A DNA stretch of 64,000 bases from Timema cristinae (GCA_039000515.1 JBCFYV010009882.1:57091277-57155276), one strand, 5' to 3'; shown: positions 1-11,040, counted from the first letter of the stretch. Notes: a model not told the origin generated them from the sequence alone. Translations and numbers: made by a program.

Positions 1-400
1 TTTAGTTTAAAATGTATGTGTGTTGTGTGTTTAGTATGAATAAATATAATAAATCATATGGAATAGCTAATGACACTTGTTCAACTTTCAGTTACATTAG
101 AGTGTTAAGATAGTTAAGGATATCTCCATTACATTTGCTTTAGGTGTCTTGAATGGTCTTTTTTGAAAATCTAAATTTTACACTATTATTATCCCTATTT
201 TTGCAAGGAAGCACTTTGGTACCCCAACCACTTATTTTAGTTTCCATTACTTAAAATACTTATTATTGTGGTTATTTAAATTTGCCAAAAATTTCATTAA
301 TACTCTGAACCTAAAATTTACAACATTAATTACTAGCTTTGGGTGGCCACCTAAATCTTCCACGAATTTTAAAATTGGGTAATTTGGGTATTAAAATTTT
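1..400. other. AT-rich sequence, no feature seen
   Basis: I see no open frame of interest, RNA gene or recognisable repeat here. The sequence is AT-rich and unstructured to the eye. Confidence 0.5.
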
Positions 401-960
401 ATTTGTAGTAAAACATTTGTCGTTCAAAAGAGTTCAAGGTTCGACAAGTTGTGTTCCACAAAACGCTACTAAAATATCATTAACTTTGGCATTGAAAAGA
501 ATTTAAAATTAAAAAGTGGTACAACTGCATTAACATGGCGATACCACTTTGATACGCTAAATATTCATAAAAGGTAAAGGTACAAATTATTTTCTTTGTG
601 GTACCAAACGGTAAAATACTCGTACGAAACTTTTGTGTTGAAAAAGCTCAAAATTCAATAATTTTCAGTGAACATATTGATATGCTAACTACTCAAAACG
701 GGTACAAGTAAAAACCTCTTCCTTCTGTTACAAAACATTGGCACTAAAATAAGTTTATTATTCAAAAGTATTTCATCACTAACTTGGAGTGTTCGTTTAT
801 ATATGCTAATTACTCAAAATGAGTACAGTTACAAATACTTATCTTCAGAGTACAAATGATAAAAAAAAATAATACAAAACTTTACCGCTACAAAAAGTAG
901 TTCAAAATTTAAAAGTAGTGAAACATTATTTAATTATCTCGATACCTACTGTTTAGAATC
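400..960. repeat. Degenerate tandem array, about 125-bp unit
   Basis: A motif close to GATAYGCTAAYTACTCAAAA followed by GGTACAA recurs at about 551, 679 and 799, a spacing of 120-128 bases. A weaker copy (ACGCTACTAAAA) precedes it near 465. Each is followed by a TACAA-rich stretch. The copies are strongly diverged, so this looks like an old minor satellite. No coding potential is visible. Confidence 0.5.
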
Positions 961-1410
961 AGATGTTATTGAATGACATGTAAATGACTTCTTTAGAAGC
1001 CCCCAATATGGTAAAGTTAGTTTTGACTACAGATAGCCTAGTAGAATATTTAGCTGGTACATTATAAATCCCTCCAGAGTTTAGTAACACCCCTCTTCCC
1101 TTTTCACTCGCAAGTATATGTCTCTTCATTTAAAAAGAGGAATCTGATGTTTAAATGGTACCTTATCAGACCGCATGACAACGCCACTATCGTACTAGTG
1201 CATTCTGGCTGTGAGATATTGAACTAAGGGCTTGGCTTTGTCAAGAGTTCTGGGACTAAAAGATATTTTTTCTTGGCAAAATATTTTTATATAGCAGTAA
1301 TCTGATAGGAAAAAAAAACCTCACAGACAAAGTATTTTACCAAAATCTAGAGCTAGGGCCAAATTTTATTGGTGTCCATAAATTTATGTGCATTTTCTTG
1401 TATTTTATAT
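960..1410. other. No feature seen
   Basis: Unique-looking AT-rich sequence without a recognisable gene or repeat. Confidence 0.45.

Positions 1411-1466
<56 letters not shown>
1411..1466. repeat. (AT)n microsatellite
   Basis: A near-pure AT dinucleotide tract of roughly 55 bases directly precedes the 38-bp minisatellite. Confidence 0.95.
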
Positions 1467-1468
<2 letters not shown>

Positions 1469-1493
1469 ACACACTCAAAGATACATTCAACGC

Positions 1494-2010
1494 TTAGACA
1501 TCCTGATTCACCTCCCCAAATACGTTTCTAAGTAGACATCCACCAAAGCGGTAAGCTGGACACCTTACTCCACCTTACCATCATTAGTGTAGCTAGAAAT
1601 CCTAGCTCACGTTCTTATCAAAGCTTGTAGCTAGACATCCTATCCCACCTTCCCACCGAGGCGTGTAGCTAGAAATCATAGCCCACCTTCCCACCAAACC
1701 ATGTAGCTGGACACCTTAGTCCACCTTCCCATCGAATCATGTAGCTAGACATCCTAGCCCACCCCATCACAATGCGTGTATCCAGACATCCCAGTCCACC
1801 TTCCCACCGAAGTGTGTAGCTAGACACCCTAGCCCACATTCCCACCGATGCGTGTAGCTAGACACCCTAGCCCACCCTCTCACCAAAGCGTGTACCTATA
1901 CACCCCAAAACACCTTCTCACAGATGCGTGTAGCCAGACATCCTAATCGACTTTCTCACAGATGTGTGTAACTAAAATCCTTCGCCCAAATTCTTAAAGA
2001 TTTGTTTAAT
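1494..2010. repeat. 38-bp minisatellite, about 13 copies
   Basis: Direct repeats of a 38-base unit, approximately GTAGCTAGACACCCTAGCCC followed by ACCTTCCCACCGAAGCGT, run across the block. The best preserved units lie between about 1630 and 1940; both ends decay. G+C content is clearly higher than the flanks. The unit length is not a multiple of three and no frame stays open, so it is not a protein repeat. No retrotransposon or transposon end is visible at either side. Confidence 0.9.
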
Positions 2011-2319
2011 AGCTTTAAAACCCTGAACCTCTTTCTTTTTTGTATTTTGCAATTCCGACTAATCTCCGTACAATCCTAGTTTAAATATACGTAGGCCTAT
2101 ATGAAAGTTAATAAATTATATAAGCTTTTAAATACATTTTATTTATATTTTTAATGCCTAAGTTGGAAAACACTTTTCTTAAATCTTGCAACAATTTATC
2201 CAAACATAACTGATTATTGATCTTACCTCAAGTTTGATTAAATGAACCCATCAAACACAATGCGGATATGAAATTCAAACAAGTGGTGTAATCATATTTA
2301 GAAAACCAAAGGTAAAGTG
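2011..2319. other. No feature seen
   Basis: AT-rich spacer between the minisatellite and the next degenerate array. Confidence 0.45.
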
Positions 2320-2682
2320 AAATGCGGATATATACATAATAAAATAGAGCGCATTTATATTAAATCAGATAAATACAATTTTCATGTGAAATTAATACGA
2401 ATTGGTACGTTGTTTTTGAATCAAATACAAAATTTCAAATTTATATCGAATCAACTAAATACAATGTGGATGTATTTAAATAAGAATGTACATATTGATA
2501 TCAAATAAACTAGTTAAAATGTTCATGTATTATACAAATAATAAAAAAATTGGTGGATCAATATCAAATACTTAATTACCAAGTAGATGTATATTAATAA
2601 AAACTTGCATATTGATACCAAACAAACTAATTAAAATCTTGATGTATAGAATAAAAAATGGCGTATGAATATCAAATCTATT

Positions 2683-2710
2683 TTTAGCACCGCATCTTAC
2701 TACCCTTTTA
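2683..2710 (-). repeat. SINE tail-only fragment
   Basis: The top strand reads TAGCACCGCATCTTACTACCC, the reverse complement of the 3' tail shared by the SINEs in this window. Nothing of the SINE body follows, so it is a severely 5'-truncated insertion or an eroded copy. Confidence 0.6.
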
Positions 2711-2805
2711 GATTTTCTCTATTAATTCAATTAAACACAATATTGCTGTATAAGTAATAAAAGTCACATATTAATATAAAATAAAATTATAAAATTTTAT
2801 TGTAT

Positions 2806-2853
2806 TTATTATTATTTAACACCGCGTCTTACTACCCGTTCGGGTTATACGCT
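2806..2853 (-). repeat. SINE tail-only fragment
   Basis: A good copy of the shared tail in reverse orientation: a TAATAAT-type end, then CACCGCGTCTTACTACCCG and TTCGGGTTATACGC. The ACCCG/CGGGT hairpin is intact. Sequence beyond GCTAA does not match the SINE body, implying 5' truncation after about 45 bases. Confidence 0.75.
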
Positions 2854-2969
2854 AATTTTATTGTAAAACGAATACAGATTGCGTATTGAAATTTATTCAT
2901 ATTTATAGAGTCTGACCGTATAAATAATAAAAAGACTATTACATTTTTTATATAGTTTCTCATTGTAGA

Positions 2970-3470
2970 TGTATGAGGTATGTAACATTAGAAATGTTAG
3001 TTAATTTACATTGATCCTACCCGCCCCGAATAAAAACAATGCATATAGACATCATGCAATATCAAATATTTACAACACCTTACTATGTTTAAATAATTAT
3101 GTGCTTTACTCACCATATAGCCTCGGCCAACAACCATCACCCAATTGGTGAACATCAAATAATTCAGAAAAGAAGACTGACACTCCTTGGAAAACTGGAT
3201 CACCGAGACACTGGTATGAGGTGATCTAGGCCTACGCTGATTGGCCTAGCCAGCCGACAGACAACCTCGCACGATCTTCACTGCCAATTCACCAGATTTC
3301 CGGAATGTCGTGTCTAGATTGTGACGGTTGTTAGTAAGAGAATCATGCTGCTAGCACGTGTTCGCAACGTGGCGTTATACTTTTATTATAAAGATCCCTC
3401 CTCCTCCCCCCTTTTCTATCCATCAACTAGACCTATATAAGGCTGGTGCTCATCTAACATGTTAGACTAC
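2970..3470. other. No gene seen
   Basis: Mixed sequence with a moderately G+C-rich part (about 3190-3440). It could include lost upstream sequence of the adjacent LINE, but I cannot read reverse transcriptase motifs in it. Confidence 0.35.
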
Positions 3471-4330
3471 TCTCCCCGTTCCTTTACACTATGTACGTCG
3501 CAGACATCCCCACCGACCCGATGATAAAGACCAGGCTCTTCGCAGACGATACAATGTTCTACACCGCCAACAAGAACGTGAAATACGCCCATCGCCGTCT
3601 GCAACGATACCTGGACGATTTCAGCGGTTGGCTGGAAAAATGGAGAATTAAAGTAAATGCAGAAAAATCGTCAGCCATGTTGATTACTAGGAGGAGACCC
3701 CAAACCCCGGCCCAGTTTGTAGTATTGGAGGAGGATATCCCCTATAAGAACGCTATGAAATACCTTGGGGTGATGATCGACTCTAGACTCGCATGGAAGG
3801 AGCATGTAAACTATACAAGAAAAAAGCAATGGGGGCATTCATCGCAAACTACGGCCTGCTCAAGACCACAGTGCTAGGGATCAACAACAATATGCTACTA
3901 TACAAGAGTTTAGTACAACCAATACTGCTGTACGGATGTGAGGCGTGGGGGTATGCCCCAGAGTCAGTGTTAGGTACACTGCAAACAGTACAAAACAAGG
4001 TGATTAGGAGTATCCTAGGTGTCAACACCCGATCCAGCAACGAGTTCATTCACGCTACCACTGGCTGTGCGACATTACAGGAAATCTTCCAGCAGCGAGG
4101 CGACAAGTTCTATAAATGAGCCCGCGAGGTAGAGGATAACTCCATAATTAGAAGACTCGGCCAATACGACCCCCATGAGACAAGGAGATACAAGAAGCCC
4201 CGACTCGAATGAGAAATACATCTGTACACCGTCCCAATCAGCCCCTTCCTAATAACCACTCCTCTTCTAAGCATAGCCAATCCCTGGGTCCCCATCCTCT
4301 CACGACCCCACAATTATGAACTAGAATCAT
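3471..4330 (+). pseudogene. Jockey-like LINE reverse transcriptase remnant
   Basis: The C-terminal half of a non-LTR reverse transcriptase in two overlapping plus frames. The first begins LSPFLYTMYVADIP (about 3471) and contains the catalytic-box equivalent FADDT (about 3539), then KVNAEKS (about 3650) and YLGVMIDSRLAWKEHV. The frame breaks near 3820-3830 at an A-rich run. The second frame continues with LLYKSLVQPILLYGCEAWG and LQTVQNKVIRSILGV up to the stop at about 4117. The block order ADD, KVN-KS, YLGV, LYG-E-WG is that of Jockey-clade elements. Upstream reverse transcriptase blocks and any endonuclease are missing, so the copy is 5' truncated and frameshifted. G+C is well above the flanks, consistent with a fairly recent insertion. 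Confidence 0.85.
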
Positions 4331-4780
4331 TCTATTCACACTTTCACTTTCATCAACGCCATCTTCGCTTAGTGACTAATATTATTCCATGTATTTTCTT
4401 TCAGCTCGTCTAGAACTTACTTACACACTACACCACTCACATCGGGCCTAACTGCGCTTGTGTTTTCCATCACAGTGTATGAGGGCTCGATCTAGCTACT
4501 ACACACAAACACTACTGCTCCCAACATACAAACCTTCACCCACCAACTCCATTTTCCCTTCACAATCAACTTACACATTCACACATAAAGGTTATGATCT
4601 GTGACTACAGATCGGTACTTTAGGTAAAAAATAGCCGCCTACCTCCTCTGAAAGTCGCTTCTGACACTCAGAGTTAGTATTTTAAGGCAAACAAGGGAGC
4701 TGCAGCTGCTACATGTTAGACTATTGATTCCGACACAGCCACGAGAGGTCCTGGACATAATCACTGCACGATGATAAAAT
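4331..4780 (+). other. Possible 3' UTR of the Jockey-like LINE
   Basis: The compositional patch with higher G+C continues to about 4770 with no frame matching a known domain. It is probably the 3' untranslated part of the LINE, but no poly(A) or tandem tail marks the end, so this is inference. Confidence 0.35.
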
Positions 4781-5400
4781 ATAAACTCTTTATATTTTAC
4801 TAAATATTTAAATATAATCGACCTTTAATGGAATTGGATATTTGAACACTTAATTAATAATGTGATTAAAATCGTTCAGTGTAGTTATCAGTAATTTCTC
4901 ACTAGAAGATTTATTTTGGAAAGTAAATTTGTTTTATGGAACGCATAATGTTACCTTTTGCCGCTTGGGCACTAGTTTATTTGTAATATAAAGAATTATT
5001 AGTAGGTAACAATGTTTTGATAGTTCTTCTTGATTAGAATATTTAGTTTAAATATAAATTTTATTGCACTTGTGTCTACCAATAATCGTTTAATTTTAAA
5101 ACTTGATAATGTTTAAATTATTGGTAAAATTTTGTAAACGTGTTTTTTTAAGAAATTATAAGTTTCTTTTAGTTTATAAATTATAGCTTTAACAATTAGT
5201 GATTCGTTTAGTGAGAAATTACTAGTATTCGAATGTAATATTGCTTTGTTTTCAATTATATTGTGAATATTAATAAGTCAAAATCTTCTTTATTACTTCA
5301 AAGTTAGTGGAAGTAATAGTCCCACAGAAGTTTGAGTTATGTCGGGAAGTCAAACCTTTGTGTAATTTATTTTTATCAGAATTGAAATTTGAATTTGAAT
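4781..5400. other. No feature seen
   Basis: Very AT-rich sequence without recognisable genes. Confidence 0.45.
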
Positions 5401-5800
5401 TTAAACTAAAGATTTAATGATTGAGTCGGAATTCACAAAGGTGATTCAGGCGCTTTGTTAAACATGTAGAGGAGCTCTTTAAGCTCTTTAATAATATAGT
5501 AAGTATTCAAAAGTTTAATTGTTTATCCTGTGTGTTTAGTCGGAATTCACAATGGTGATTCAGGAACTTTCTTAACCGTGTAGAAGCTCTTTAAGCTCTT
5601 TGATATTCCAATAATGGAAATACCTTATACCTATATATTTCAATATCTTTAAGCTCTTTATTAATAATATGATAATAACAATTCAAAAGTTTAATTATTT
5701 AATCTGTTTGTTTAGTCTGAAAACACAAGTGTGATTCATCTGCTTTGTTAACCAAGTAGAGGAGCTCTTTAAGCTCTTTAATATTATATTAACGATTTTT
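5400..5800. repeat. Tandem repeat with AGCTCTTTAAGCTCTTTA core
   Basis: Three diverged units. Each carries GTCGGAATTCACAA-like sequence, then GGTGATTCAGGCGCTTTGTT, a GTAGAGGAGCTC box and AGCTCTTTAAGCTCTTTA. Unit starts lie at about 5425, 5539 and 5715, so the spacing is about 114 bases, with an extra about 60 bases in the second unit that include another AAGCTCTTTA. No coding frame. Function unknown. Confidence 0.7.
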
Positions 5801-5927
5801 GATTATTATTGGGTCTATTCCAGACTAATTCGTATAGATAAGTATATTATGATATCACTCTTTTGTTTAAAACGTAGTCTTCTTCAAGGACTACTCTTAC
5901 ATTGAAATTGTGAAATATAGTCTCAAA

Positions 5928-6091
5928 TGTACTGCGCAAGCGCAGTTTCTGGCGTATATATATATATATATATTTAACACTACTCAGTTCGCCTTGTGAG
6001 GCCATGCTATATTTATTTACTTCCGTTATCTTACTTTGAATAAATAAATCAATTGTTTATTAAACTTACAAATGTTCCTATTTTTGTTACA
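5928..6091 (+). mobile_element. Possible solo LTR (164 bp)
   Basis: The block starts TGTACTGCGCAAGCGCAGT and ends TTTTTGTTACA, giving TG...CA termini. In order it contains a 16-base palindrome (ACTGCGC-AA-GCGCAGT), a TATA tract starting about 5954, a TCAGT initiator at 5984-5988 about 30 bases later, and AATAAATAAA at about 6039-6048. That order (U3 promoter, R start, polyadenylation signal) is what an LTR shows. I see no target-site duplication, primer-binding site or internal domain nearby, so a decayed solo LTR or an unrelated promoter-like sequence both remain possible. Confidence 0.4.
5954..5988 (+). promoter_or_regulatory. TATA box plus TCAGT initiator
   Basis: An alternating TA tract from 5954 is followed by TCAGT at 5984-5988. 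A TATA start about 30 bases before a TCAGT initiator matches the arthropod core promoter layout. It probably belongs to the putative LTR. Confidence 0.4.
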
Positions 6092-6269
6092 TTAAATTCC
6101 TTATAGATTCCGCCTACCCTCTTCCGGCTATGGTGGACTCTAGCGTATAGAAATGGAGGTGGTGAATGGTACAGTTATTTATTGCATTCCCAAACCAGGG
6201 TTGGTAATAAATAAATTATATATTAAAAAAACCTAGCCTACAAATTGGTGAATTAACTACTCCATTCAG

Positions 6270-6308
6270 TGTAATGCCCGAACGGGTAGTAAGACGCGGT
6301 GCAAAAAA
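6270..6308 (+). repeat. SINE tail-only fragment
   Basis: Contains CCCGAACGGGTAGTAAGACG followed by CGGTGC, a near-perfect copy of the shared SINE tail. The sequence upstream does not match the SINE body. Confidence 0.75.
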
Positions 6309-6309
6309 T

Positions 6310-6900
6310 ATAAACCAAATGCTGCAATTCATTGACAACGCAACATGTGTCTGCGCATGATCATAAAATCAGTTAAACAGAATAAAATACAATACTAAAA
6401 AAACATATTGAAAAAATAGTATCACAGTTTAACAAAGTGTAAAATGAAATAATATACCGTGTTACATAAACACATTGAATAATTAAAGAGGAAAATGGTT
6501 AATTGAGCCCTGTCACCAGAATTATTTTTATTGTTATGTCATTCCTAAATAGGTGATAATTTAATATTTGACTTTTATCTAGGCAATGGTAACGCTTATG
6601 ACTCTCCATTTATATATGTTTTGGCTTGGTTTATTTTTATGATTATTTCGTTTGCCTTGATAAAATTGAATATTTCAAATACGTTCGTATATCAAACAGC
6701 TTTATTTTGTTGCCACATCATTTCCCATCTACAAACTTTCTAATTTTTATAAATACGTGAAATGGTCCTTTACCAAACTTCTCAATTTAAATTTTCATCC
6801 ACGTCAAAAAGCAGATTATTAATAATCTTGTATAAATATTTCTAGTTACTCCCAACTCCCTTTAGGTTCTAACATTACTATTTTAAATTATAATAATTAT
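6310..6900. other. No feature seen
   Basis: AT-rich; no recognisable gene or repeat. Confidence 0.45.
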
Positions 6901-7790
6901 TCAGTTATCTGATATGTATTTTCTACGTGCCTGTTGAATTTCAATTTTCTTCTGCCTAGAAAAATAGTGTTTTCATCAGGAATGTCAGGCCGAATTTCAA
7001 TTTTCGGTTAATCTAATTTATATATTGGTTTTGGAGATTTTGAAAGGACCCTAGGGGATCTCTACAGGCATGATAAATTTCATTTTTCTTCCTTATCTTA
7101 AACAATTTTTGTTATATTTCTACACTCCATCTCCTCTTTTCCCTATTTCTTGGAATTTAAATTTTTTAGAATTTAATGTTTATTTGGAATGGGTCCTTAT
7201 GTCTGCTGGCCCAATTTAAGTTTATGCTACTACTAACACAAGTAGGTGTTTCTATTAATTTTTAAAACGTTAAGCACCTCAATTCCCACTGTCTCCCCTC
7301 AAACCCCCTTTCAATTTCTACGATAACTACAGGTAAACATAAAATGTCAATAGTTATTTGGTTTTCTGGAGTTGTCCTACCTGTCTGCTAGATTTAAGTT
7401 TTCTTGAACATAAATTATTTTTTCATATTTCCCCTTCCTTCTATTACTCGAGTCCCATATTTAAACATAAAATTTTCAGACATCTATGGTATTTCTCTAA
7501 CACGTTCTTTGAAATTTCAAATTTTAACAATTATTTTTCCGTCTGGAGTTGTCTCTCTACTTGTCTGCAGAATTCTAAGTTTATAGATCAACTAAAAAGT
7601 TTATTTCTAATTTAAATACACCTGTCCCCCCATTTCCTAAAGCCTCATTATTAACTTTTCAATTTTTAGAATTTAATGATTTAATGAGGCAATACACCTA
7701 CTGGCCTGGAAGTTTTCAGTTTTCCAGCTCCTATAGAAGCGTATTTTGTTTGAACAAACACATACTTATTTTTTTATTTATTTAAAAACC
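6900..7790. repeat. Diverged tandem array, 140-180-bp unit, copy 1
   Basis: Units share TGTCTGCYARATTTAAGTTTT (seen at about 6988, 7203, 7383, 7561 and 7702 in variant form), preceded by TTGG-GTCCTNCCT and followed after about 60 bases by a C-rich run (CTCCCCTCAAACCCC type) and TTTCAAATTTTTAGAATTTAA. The same unit builds the array at 18.2-20.0 kb. The open frames at 7358-7615 and 7404-7586 follow the repeat and have no recognisable domain. Confidence 0.6.
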
Positions 7791-7953
7791 ATTTTGTTCA
7801 AAATTTAAATGACTTTGAGAATACATATGTAATCAATTTAATTAAATGTTATTAGTCTTGAATTTCAAAATATGTATTTTTAATACAGAAATATAAAAAA
7901 TCCTGTTGAATATATTTTTATTACGATCGTTGAAAGTATATACTCTAATGTGT

Positions 7954-8011
<58 letters not shown>

Positions 8012-8901
8012 TCAACGGTATGATACTGTCAGTTTCAAAATATGTATTTCTTAATACAGAAATAAAAACGGCTATTAAATAGAATATTTACTATGATATT
8101 GTGTTCCGGACTAATAATAAATAAGTCATAAATATGAATTTGTGAATGTGTATCTAAGAAAACTTAATTCTTAATTTGCATGTCTAAATAAAATGAAGAT
8201 TGAGAGCTATTACATATTCCAAATGGTTTGTATGTATTAATATTAGTTAAAAAGATATTTCGTTCTTATCGATGACTTAGAAAGCCATAATTTAGTGAAA
8301 TTGTAAAATAAAATATAAAAAGGTATATTTATATTTTCTCAATTAATATTTACAGTTTAGTATAATATGCATTTGTTTTTTATATAACTTAATCACCGAG
8401 GAAAATTATCAAATTAAATTACAAATAAAAATTACTAAAGATGTTTTAACTTGAACTCCAAAGAGAAATTACAAGGATTATCGCGTATTGTCGGCTTAAG
8501 TTAGCTCATGAATGGTGGAGAGTAGTCCAACAGGGCCTCTAGAGGTGGAATGGTGAAATATATATTTTTTATACTATGATGTATATGGACTTGAAGAAAA
8601 GAAAGACCTGACAATGAAATGATTGTGTTAATGAAAAATTAAAATATAAAAATCACTATCTCGGCTATGCGTTGATTAATATACAGCGTAAATGCATTGT
8701 AATTATTATGGTGACAACATATCTTCCGCGATTTTAATATAAGCTGATACTTTTGTGATGCTGAGTGTTATCAAGTATCTTATTTGTGTTAGAAAAAGTT
8801 TTCGGAGAAATGTCACCTCACACATGTTCTCCTATTAAGTTAGATTAGGAAACATTGCCATACAGTACGCAAAAAATGGAAAAACTGTTTTAAACTTAAT
8901 G
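7790..8901. other. No gene seen
   Basis: AT-rich spacer containing one (AT)n tract; nothing else recognised. Confidence 0.45.
7957..8007. repeat. (AT)n microsatellite
   Basis: About 50 bases of alternating AT. Confidence 0.95.
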
Positions 8902-9167
8902 AAAATAATAATAATAATAATAATAGCATCACGTCTTACTAACCGTTCGGGTTATACGCTTTAAGTACTAATTACGCTAATGGATTAGGAATTGGGAAGG
9001 TTGAATGAGAGGAAGTGAACCCACATTTACGTGGAAGAGGAGTGGAAAAACATTCAGGAAAAACCACCCCCAGCTCACCCGACCAAGATTTGAACCTCGA
9101 TCTCCCCGTCATCAGCAGTAGAGCTCAACACGACAAGCGCGTTAGCCAACTACGCCACCGAGACAGG
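8902..9167 (-). mobile_element. SINE family A1, full length, with 13-bp TSD
   Basis: Read on the minus strand, this begins with a tRNA-derived head containing an A-box-like GGCGTAGTTGGC and a B-box-like GGTTCAAATCT, continues through the AT-richer body shared by all family A copies, and ends in the common tail followed by (TTA)n. It is flanked by perfect 13-base direct repeats TTTAAACTTAATG at 8889-8901 and 9168-9180. TSD, polymerase III boxes and a simple-repeat 3' end together make this a bona fide SINE insertion of about 266 bases, mobilised by target-primed reverse transcription. It is one of the youngest-looking copies in the window. Confidence 0.93.
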
Positions 9168-9491
9168 TTTAAACTTAATGCATTAATACTGTAGTTTTTC
9201 TTTAAAATATAATAAGAATTTTTAGCTGTACATCCCAAAATATTATTCTAAGACATTTTTCAAACCATATATTTAATATATGGTTTTATTATTCTATAGA
9301 AATCCGGCCAAATCAGAATATAATTTAGAGACAACTGCGAACTATATTTCATTTGACAGGGTTAATGAGTTTAGATATTTATGAACAATTTTAACTAACA
9401 ATAACGATATTAGAATATAATTTAGGATAAGACTACAGTTGAGAAATGCATGCTAGTAATCGGTCAGTATGTCTTTGACATCTCGCCTGCC
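9168..9491. other. No feature seen
   Basis: AT-rich sequence between the SINE and the next repeat. Confidence 0.4.
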
Positions 9492-9808
9492 CAGGGCTGG
9501 CTTGAGCATAATTTTGAGCCCGGGCAAAACTTTAAGCACCCCCTCCTTTTTAACGTCCTATAAACTTGAAAGGAACTCAATACAATATGGATTAATTTCT
9601 AATTTTTATGCACACTGGGTCTAACAAGAACAAGCCATAATAAACGGCAAGAAAAATTAGTACAAAATCAAATATAGCTGAGCAGTGTGTGAATTGTTTA
9701 AAATATTATTATTTGCAGTATTTTTAAGACGACATTGGTGGCGTGGTACCCTCTAGAGGGCGGTGCCCAGGCAGTCGCCCGCCTCACTCGCCCCTTGGGG
9801 TGGCACTG
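9492..9808. mobile_element. Possible non-autonomous hAT-type element
   Basis: The left end starts CAGGGCTGGCTTGAGC and soon reads GAGCCCGGGCAAAA. The right end is G+C-rich (GGTGCCCAGGCAGTCGCCCG at about 9760) and finishes GGGGTGGCACTG. The outermost CAGGGC/GCACTG are imperfect inverted copies, and the gcccggg / ggtgcccaggcag pattern resembles widespread hAT-like non-autonomous repeats. No transposase is encoded. I could not see an 8-base target duplication, so the boundary call is tentative. Confidence 0.42.
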
Positions 9809-9829
9809 CACCTTCTTTCAAGGAATGTA

Positions 9830-10290
9830 GAACTCAGAATATACCTACTAATAACTCTATTGGTTGTTCTTTATGAGTGTGAAACGTGGTCTCTTACTTT
9901 ATATGACGAAAACAAGGTAATTAGGAAGATATTTGATCCAAGAAGGTATGGGGCTACTGAGAAGTGGATGATTTTACATATTGAGGAGTTACATACCCGG
10001 TTCTAATCATAAGAAACTGTTTGGATAGTAAAGTCTCGTAGATTTTGTGGGCAGGATATACAATGCAAACGAGAGATTCTAGAACCTTGTTCAGGGTTCT
10101 GACCAGCAATCCCTATGGGAAGAAGCCATTGGCAAGACCTAGACGCAGATGGGAGGATAACATTATATTGGGCATGAAACAAATATGGCGTAATGAGGTG
10201 GACTCTATAAACATTTATCAAGATTGGGATAGGTGGTGTGCTTTTGTTATAACGTGAATGGACTTTCGAGTTCCTAGTGACATATGTTAA
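9830..10290 (+). pseudogene. LINE reverse transcriptase C-terminal remnant
   Basis: The first plus frame (to the stop at 10004-10006) reads YECETWSLTL, then NKVIRKIF and KWMILHIEEL, which corresponds to the thumb/C-terminal region of a non-LTR reverse transcriptase. A second frame (10045-10257) reads GKKPLARPRRRWEDNI and later WDRWCAFV, matching the arginine-rich GRPRRRWEDNI and RDRWR signatures that end this LINE family. At least one frameshift and several stops separate them. The catalytic ADD box is absent, so only the 3' portion of the element survives. The same family is present on the minus strand at 48.5-48.9 kb. Confidence 0.85.
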
Positions 10291-11040
10291 GTAAGTGCAA
10301 TTTCTTATACTAAATATGCTGCTCATTTGAATATTGTGTAACAACTTTTTCTTAAATATTTACTTAAAACTATTTCTAGATTTATCTTAGCGTGGTTTAA
10401 AATTAAAACGAAACAATTAAACAAATAAGTTAGAACAGTAATATAATAGTAAGCCCTAAACCCCTTTATAAAATAACAATGTATGTAAAAACGTTATCTT
10501 TTATATTCCCTAGTTATCTATGTTTTCATGTGGAGTTTGAAACGTATTTATAACTAATAGCACGGGGAACTGAATACTACTGGTGACCCTTGATCCACTC
10601 TTTCTCTTCCTGATCTTGAACCACGTCAACAATAATAAAAATCTGGTCATATCAGAATACAATATGTAAAAGTCGTGTAGCGTCCGAACTAGATGCTCTT
10701 GCCTAATGAAGCCAATTGGAAGTATTTATTTCAATCTTGAATTATATTATATATTAATTTTATTATCAAATGCTTTACGCATTTTAAAAAAATTAATTTA
10801 TTTTGTTGTTATTGTGGAACTTAATTATTTAAAAAATAACTACTAAGTCATTATGGATTGTAGAAAAGTTGACCTAAATAATTATACTATATATATATAT
10901 ATATTTTGACCACAAACAATATCTACATATTCATAATAATATCCTCAAAACCAGTTTAAAATAAAAAATAACTAACCGTGAATCTGAGTCCTTTATTTTT
11001 TTTAAATAAGTATAATCTGCTTGTACTTTAGTTTCAGGAT
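10291..11040. other. No feature seen
   Basis: AT-rich spacer with a short AT dinucleotide run near 10885-10905. Confidence 0.45.

Larger units (their letters stand above)
2320..2970. repeat. Degenerate tandem array, about 55-65-bp unit
   Basis: A loose unit resembling ATATTGATATCAAATAAACT, then AATTAAAATGTTGATGTAT and an AATAATAAAAA stretch, recurs several times and is clearest from about 2490 to 2690. Two short SINE-tail fragments lie inside it. The short open frame across 2317-2508 is a by-product of the low stop density of the repeat. Confidence 0.4.
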
